Shown here one piece after another: positions 59,055-64,000 of a DNA stretch of 64,000 nucleotides. The stretch is from assembly GCF_029867415.1 (NCBI RefSeq), contig NW_026705933.1, forward strand, positions 1 to 64,000, written 5' to 3'. The DNA is from Vicia villosa (Eukaryota > Streptophyta > Magnoliopsida > Fabales > Fabaceae). The notes beneath the pieces were generated by a model. The model was not told the DNA's origin. It searched no databases and saw only the letters and a list, made by a program, of their open reading frames with translations. How positions within the stretch are numbered: position 1 is the stretch's first letter; the number at the start of each line of letters is the position of its first letter. Made by a program: the position numbers and the translations under genes.

Positions 59055-59993
59055 CACTACAAGAAAAAGGACCTACTGTGACACTCATATTTAGTGACGT
59101 CTAGATTTTTGTCACTAGATGTTACATTTACCTACACTTGTATAACTTTTTCCATAAATTTTTTCTACCACTTTTTATATTATGAACAAATAACATTTTA
59201 ATAAAAGTTATAAAATTATTATTTTCACTAAAAAACACAAAACTTAACTTTTTTTTCACTCTCAAAACTTAACTTTACTAATTACATACTAATTAAAAAA
59301 TTAACACTTAAATTTTTGCAAACTAAGTTTAAGATCCCCCTCATCCACATATATTGATCTATCTAATCTTTTAATCAAAACACAGAACATCCATTTTCAC
59401 CGTTTCGAAACCATTTTATTTCCCCCAACTTTCAAACCCTAACATCGAAAATTCGTCTGCGATCTTCCCAAAGCGTCAACAAACCAACCAATTTTCATCT
59501 TCTTTCTCTTCGGTAATTCAATCATTCTTACCTATTTTCAATTTTTCTCTGATTTCTCTCATTTCAACACATAGTACTTTCATTTCTAATCTTGTTCTCG
59601 TCACTGAATTTTGTTACAATTCGTCGTCACTGATTTTATATAGTTATCATTTCGTTTCATGAATTGTTTTGAAATGTTCTTAATCTTCGATTGCTTTTAT
59701 CTTACAGGGATATTCGTTTATCAAAGACAGAAAACTAGGGTTTTACCTACGATTATTTTCGTCAAATTCAACTTGTTGAACATTGTTCATCATGAACTTC
59801 CTAGAGTGTGCTCCTTTTGACCGTTAGTTGTAATTTTGAACGAGTTTGAATTGAATTTCGGAATTTTGTTCGGTAATTTTGGTATGTGTATTCAATTAAA
59901 GGGATATTCATATATTGATTTTATTCGCTTTTAGGCTTTCTTTTTTAAATTTCACATTGAAGCAAGTTGACTGATAGAACATGTGCTTCTGTC

Positions 59994-60195
59994 ATGGCGA
60001 CGTGCCTTGGTGTGGAGGTAGGTTAACCATTTTCATTCTAGTACATGGTATATTTATTATTCTCATTTTTACTTCAGTTTAATTCTTCCGCACCAATAAT
60101 TGGAATTCGTTTTTCCTTTATAGGATGTCCCTGATGGTGACTGATTTTGTCCATCATGTGTTTGCGTGATTTGTGGCCAAATAAAATTCAACTGA
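59994..60195 (+). pseudogene. PHD-finger gene fragment (2 exons)
   Basis: Exon 59994-60017 (MATCLGVE, donor GAG/GTAGG) joins 60124-60195 (DVPDGD, stop, FCPSCVCVICGQIKF) across a GT/AG intron. TCLG.E..PDGDWFCPSC is the zinc-binding second half of plant PHD fingers. The Trp codon after PDGD is TGA here, so the piece is broken. PHD fingers read histone tails in the nucleus. Confidence 0.65.
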
Positions 60196-60197
60196 GG

Positions 60198-60297
60198 CGA
60201 TGAGGATTGACATTTCCTTAAATGCATTCAGAGTTGCTTGGAGTGATCATGCACCATATCTTCTTGTTAGTGGCTCTTCCGATTGTACTCTTGTTGC
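60198..60297 (+). pseudogene. Possible WD-repeat gene fragment
   Basis: The frame gives RIDISLNAFRVAWSDHAPYL then LVSGSSDCTLVAV before a GTAATG donor. The spacing VAWS...YLL.SGSSDCTL resembles one blade of a WD40 propeller. The evidence is one repeat only. Confidence 0.35.
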
Positions 60298-60609
60298 GGT
60301 AATGATAAATATCCATTGAGCGCCATAGCGGTACTATTGATGACATAGCATTAGATAATTTAAAGATTCCATGTTACAATGACCTTTTTGCATCGTATTT
60401 TTAATTATCAAATATAGCTGATAAATTTAGCAGTTATTAACATGCTCTGTTGATGAGTGTTTCTGTTATGGGTTTTCTTACATATGCATGAAATGTGATG
60501 GGACTGTGTAGCTTGGATTTTTTATTGGAAATTATTTGTGCAGGTAAGCATTTGATTGGAAATTCCATATTCTTTATAGGAAAGTTTTAGAGTATAAGAA
60601 GAAGCTTCA

Positions 60610-60676
60610 ATGGCCAAAAAACCTGCACCAAGATCCAATAAATCATCTGTCTACCTGTATGTTCCTAATATCATTG
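60610..60676 (+). pseudogene. Phosphatidylinositol synthase first-exon fragment
   Basis: ATG at 60610 starts MAKKPAPRSNKSSVYLYVPN followed by IIG and a GTGGGT donor. This matches the N-terminus of plant CDP-diacylglycerol-inositol 3-phosphatidyltransferase, where the first membrane segment begins. Only 22 residues are captured, with no downstream exon of the same gene. Confidence 0.75.
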
Positions 60677-60805
60677 GTGGGTATTCCATTTGTAATTGTG
60701 GATATATTGTGTTATTCTTTGATATTTGCTTTTGTCATTTTGAAATAGCTCAACATTTTAAATTGATCATTTAACGAAACTTTCGGTAATCGAATCTCCT
60801 TGCAG

Positions 60806-61155
60806 TACATTCCACAAAAGATGGGATCAAAAGGCGTCAACCACGTTGCAATCATAGTTACAATTGGAATTTCATGGCTATTTGCTAAAATTTTTACCGC
60901 GGCTGGTGCATATAATAAAAACCACAATTGACTCAATTCAGTTGCTGCACTGACCGGTCTGGGTTGATCACTGCAGCTCGTTGGTCAGTCCTTAATAGTT
61001 TTGCACCTCTTACAATAGATAGTAACCATTTTAATTAGGTTTTTGCACATTTGTGCAGGATAAGTCTCCTGAATTAGTTGCAATGGGGAACCCCTTCTTT
61101 TAACGCCGGTGATATTTTCACAATGATTGTTGCTTCTCTTGTTGCCATTGTAGAG
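60806..61155 (+). pseudogene. Nucleobase-ascorbate transporter fragment (2 exons)
   Basis: Exon 60806-60983 encodes IVTIGISWLFAKIFTAAGAY and, after a two-base shift, TQFSCCTDRSGLITAARW. Exon 61059-61155 encodes FNAGDIFTMIVASLVAIVE. These match the NAT family (membrane symporters for purines, uracil or ascorbate), in the conserved part before the QN signature. Lesions: a two-base insertion in the AAAAACC stretch near 60920 and a TAG in the second exon just before LQWGTP. Confidence 0.8.
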
Positions 61156-61455
61156 GTTTTCCTCAATCTTTTCTTTTTAAATGTAGACTAATTTACGTAC
61201 GGATAGTTGATGTATATTTTTAGATATATCGATCACGAAAGATGTGTTTTTCTCCCTAAGAACCTCTTACAATGGATAGTTTTTTCAATGATACTTTATT
61301 TATCACGTTGCTTTTGCAACTTTCACCCTGGGCTATGCCATTAGCACACATATAGCATGTACTGCTTATACCTGTTAGCATCTAAAAGAAATTTCCTATT
61401 TTCTTTTTTTGATCAATGCAGTGGTTGTATGTGACTATGTTTCGTTGCAATGAGT

Positions 61456-61560
61456 GTGCCAGGATCATTATCCAGGTTGGTGCTTTAGTTCAATTTGATG
61501 GATAATATGAGTGTGCCAATATCATTATCCAGGTTGGTGCTTTAGTTCAATTTGATGCAT
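61456..61560. repeat. 55-bp direct duplication inside Pack-CACTA
   Basis: GAGTGTGCCAGGATCATTAT and about 35 following bases are repeated once, starting at about 61451 and 61506, with a few substitutions. No recognised coding content. Confidence 0.7.
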
Positions 61561-61683
61561 AATGGAGTATGTTTTAATGAATACATTTAGGATGGCGTGT
61601 TTCTGCATGAGTTTAATATCTACGAAGCCTGCTAGGACTTAATGAAGTCATCATCAGACTAAATGGTTTTCTAAATTCAGGCT

Positions 61684-62289
61684 GCAGTAGCACATGAGGG
61701 CGAGACGGGGAAAGTTTCCTGAGCTAACTTTCATGATAGACTTGGGAGGACAATACTTATTATGAGAGTACTTATTATGAGACCAGGGATGCAGGTTTGA
61801 ACTAAGATGTACATTCATTGTTATTAAGGCTATATATGTAGTTAATTATGAAGGCTTCTCTGTACATAACAGGTTAACTTACTCTGTTCAATTTGTTTCC
61901 TTCTGTCAGAACACAACATCAGCAGAAAATAATATCAAGCATTTAGTCTATCTGTTGGAAAATGTTGTAGTTAATCTTTCTGATGGTCAAGAACAAATGT
62001 CATGGTTGATAGACTTCACAGGATTTTCATTTAGCACAAACATTGCTATTAAAACTGCTCGTGATATTATTCACATTTTGCAAACAAATTATTACTCAAG
62101 TTAAGGAATGAAAATCAATTTAAATTTAGGTGCTAAAACCAAGCCGCATCCACCCCTGTTCCAATCTAGTATAAAATTAGATTTGAAATTTTACTATTTC
62201 GCTCACTGATGACCGTAAAAAATTATCTAGAAAGGCTTGCTATTGCTTTTTTGTATAATCCACCAAGAATATTTCAGGATTTCTCGAAG
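61684..62289 (+). pseudogene. CRAL-TRIO (SEC14-like) gene fragment (3 exons)
   Basis: Exons 61684-61794 (VAHEGETGKV, stop, ANFHDRLGRTILIMR, PGMQ), 61920-62099 (TTSAENNIKHLVYLLENVVV, QEQMSWLIDFTGFSFSTN, IIHILQ) and 62231-62289 (RLAIAFLYNPPRIFQDFSK) follow the order of a plant CRAL-TRIO lipid-binding protein. Lesions: TGA in place of Arg after GKVS, and a 12-base tandem duplication giving LIMRVLIMR. Intron borders look intact. The protein family binds small lipids. It is a different gene from the SFH-type fragment at 50475-52575. Confidence 0.82.
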
Positions 62290-62475
62290 GTTTGTTCTTA
62301 TATGGAAGGGAAGCACAATTTAATTAGATGGTGATATTAATTTTCAAGTGGTTTTAGCGACGAGTTGATGGAAATTGCAATAAATTATGAGTGCTGATAA
62401 TCATATATAATCATACTTACTAGTTAACTGGTTATTTGTGTGTGCTAAGATTTTTGGATTGGTTTTTGATTTCAG

Positions 62476-62575
62476 AGACTGAACAAGAGGTTGCTTTGGC
62501 GATTTTGAGGGGAGTAGTTGACTTCAAGAGGGAGCCTTGGCCACAGATTTTTAACAGTGCCAAGAGTCTCGTGCC
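62476..62575 (+). pseudogene. Calcium-dependent protein kinase exon fragment
   Basis: After a TTTCAG acceptor the frame reads [20 protein letters not shown] then [13 protein letters not shown]. This matches the end of the kinase domain of plant CDPKs ([16 protein letters not shown]...). Similarity stops after KSLV, and the frame then runs on to 62627 with unrelated residues. Confidence 0.85.
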
Positions 62576-63260
62576 TCAACATTTAGGTGTCCATTATGTT
62601 TCAACAAGGATTATTATTTTTGAGTGAGCTTTGGAGACATGATTCAAGAATTGTTGGTTATGGTGACTTGCTTGGTGAGACTATATAGAAATTGCTAAGT
62701 CCAAATTGTAAGAATCTAAAAAATAAGAACATGAAAAGTTCGATTGTAAAATTTTAAGTATATAATTTTTTTTTGTAAGTAGTTCTAATTTACATTATAT
62801 GAAATGAATCTTAATGTTTGAATTTAATAAAAATTTGCATAAATGTTTAGATTAAGTTATTTAGTTTTGTCATAGTTGAGAATGTATTGTAAAGTATGTT
62901 TAGTGAATAATTTTATTTTAATAATAATAATATTAAAAAATAAATTTTGAATTTATTGTATTTTAAAAATAAAATTTAAAAATATTAAAATTATATTTAT
63001 ATAAGCTTTAGTGACACCCACAAAGTCGTAGGTATAACTTTTGCTACTTATTAAACTAGTATAAGATATAGTGACAAACGTTTTATATTGTCTGTCACTA
63101 AAAGTTATAGTGACAATCAGTTTAGCATCACAACACACCCCCTTAAAGTCGACGCTAAAAGGAGGTGTCACTAAAAGTTTTTTATATTTCTACCTACAGA
63201 TATTTGACTTTTAGTGACGAATTATGAGTGTCACGAAAAGTCAATTTTCTTGTAGTGTTA

Positions 63261-63576
63261 GAAATATTGGCACATTAAATTAGTTAGAATCAGTTGATGG
63301 ATCTAACTTAGTCGATATTTTCTATAAGGAATTTAATTGATTTTTTTTATATTGGTTTGGTTGATGAAAAATGTTCCGGTCCTGTCCTAAGGCCTAATAA
63401 ATTATGATTAAATCAATATAGAGTTTTAATCCTTTGAAACGCTAACAAATTAATGCCACAATTTTGTTTTTGGTCAATTGTGGCATTTGAAACAGACGTA
63501 ACAGTATATTAAAATAGCCACAATTCGCATCGGGTTAGTATGAAAATGCAATTCCAAACTAAATTTTAAAAAATGT
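63261..63576. other. Non-coding spacer
   Basis: No feature recognised between the two CACTA elements. Confidence 0.4.
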
Positions 63577-64000
63577 CACTACAACAAATTTGTCTTTTAG
63601 CAGCGCATCTACGAAAGCGCTTTTGGGAAAAGCGCTGCTATAGGTTGCGTAAAACAAAACTTAAAAACAAGGGAAAAAAGCGCTGGTAAGGGGGGGTACG
63701 AGAGCGCTTTCTAAAAAGCGCTGGTAAAGGGGGGGGTACGAGAGCGCTTTCTAAAAAGCGCTGGTAAAGGGGGGGGGGTACGAGAGCGCTTTCTAAAAAG
63801 CGCTGTTAAAGGGTGGGTACGAGAGCGCTTTCTAAAAGCGCTGGTATATGGCACAATAAGAAAGCGCTTTATAAAAGCGCTGGTATAGGGTACCTATGAA
63901 AGCGCTTTTGAAAAGCGCTTTAGTAGCTCATTTTAAAATTAAATTTTTTAAAACAAATTAAAACAAACGCGTTTTGTCTTTCATTATTCTTCATTGTTTC
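63577..64000 (+). mobile_element. AGCGCT-type CACTA element, 5' end, runs off window
   Basis: CACTACAACAAATTTGTC at 63577 is a CACTA terminus. It is followed by subterminal repeats built on GAGAGCGCTTTCTAAAAAGC and GCTGGTAAAGGGG, five of them in a near-tandem array of about 40 bases (63680-63840). The end of the window (ACGCGTTTTGT...) matches the sequence at about 24478 in the element at 24203, so both belong to one family. Confidence 0.85.

Larger units (their letters stand above)
59055..63257 (+). mobile_element. Pack-CACTA element with five or more host-gene pieces
   Basis: Termini CACTACAAGAAAAAGGACC (left) and, inverted, CACTACAAGAAAATTGAC (right) are classic CACTA ends. The 3-bp duplication TTA flanks both sides (59052-59054, 63258-63260). 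Subterminal motifs TAGTGACA and TGTCACTA recur near both ends (59080-59115 and 63010-63240). The interior, all read on the plus strand, has a leader-like stretch (59400-59520) and then exon pieces from a PHD-finger gene, possibly a WD-repeat gene, phosphatidylinositol synthase, a nucleobase transporter, a CRAL-TRIO gene and a CDPK. There is no transposase, so the element is non-autonomous. Confidence 0.9.

Overview
The window is plant nuclear DNA, almost certainly from a legume and most likely a large-genome Fabeae/Trifolieae relative (pea, vetch or clover type). The signs are low GC, introns with GT/AG borders, an Ogre-like Ty3/gypsy element with a very long LTR and an extra ORF of the legume DUF7745 type, Tekay-type chromovirus and Tat-type gypsy remains, many CACTA elements, and decayed plant mobile domain (PMD) genes. 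No rRNA, functional tRNA, CRISPR array or bacterial-type operon was seen. It is a nested-transposon region holding a small family of NAC-like genes.

Layout. 1-7782: 5' part of an Ogre-like element on the minus strand (ORF1 open at the left edge, leader, PBS, about 6.16 kb LTR). It sits inside the integrase of an older chromovirus (7783-13803: broken pol and gag-pro, PBS, 2.0 kb LTR). 14110-20270 and 20879-29534: a direct duplication of about 6 kb. Each copy carries a two-exon NAC-like gene on the minus strand (18796-19444 and 28178-28826). The second copy was later hit by an 827-bp hAT element with a perfect 8-bp target duplication, whose empty site survives in copy 1, and by an AGCGCT-type CACTA element. 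29375-34041: a MULE-like element with a broken PMD gene, itself invaded by LTR-retroelement remnants. 34370-35700: a head-to-head degenerate minisatellite. 36107-36394: a hAT-type MITE. 37060-43756: a small CACTA element (TSD AAG) split by a gag-pro LTR retrotransposon lacking RT, RNase H and integrase (TSD ATATT). 44695-45489 and 55855-56490: a third (broken) and fourth (intact-looking) NAC-like gene.

The most striking content is two CACTA-type elements packed with pieces of host genes. The element at about 48107-53471 carries, in one orientation and with introns, pieces of an XPF/UVH1 endonuclease gene, most of the lipid-transfer half of a SEC14-like (SFH) gene, and several exons of an IQM calmodulin-binding gene. 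The element at 59055-63257 (perfect TSD TTA) carries exons resembling a PHD-finger protein, phosphatidylinositol synthase, a nucleobase-ascorbate transporter, a CRAL-TRIO (SEC14-like) protein and a calcium-dependent protein kinase. Both sets contain nonsense codons. They look like multi-gene transduplications (Pack-CACTA type), not working genes, although many splice sites are intact, so chimeric transcripts are possible.

The likely functional genes are NAC-like copies 1, 2 and 4. The rest is transposons of several ages, whose nesting order can be read from target duplications and from the empty site in the paralogous copy. All assignments come from reading the sequence. No database search was run.
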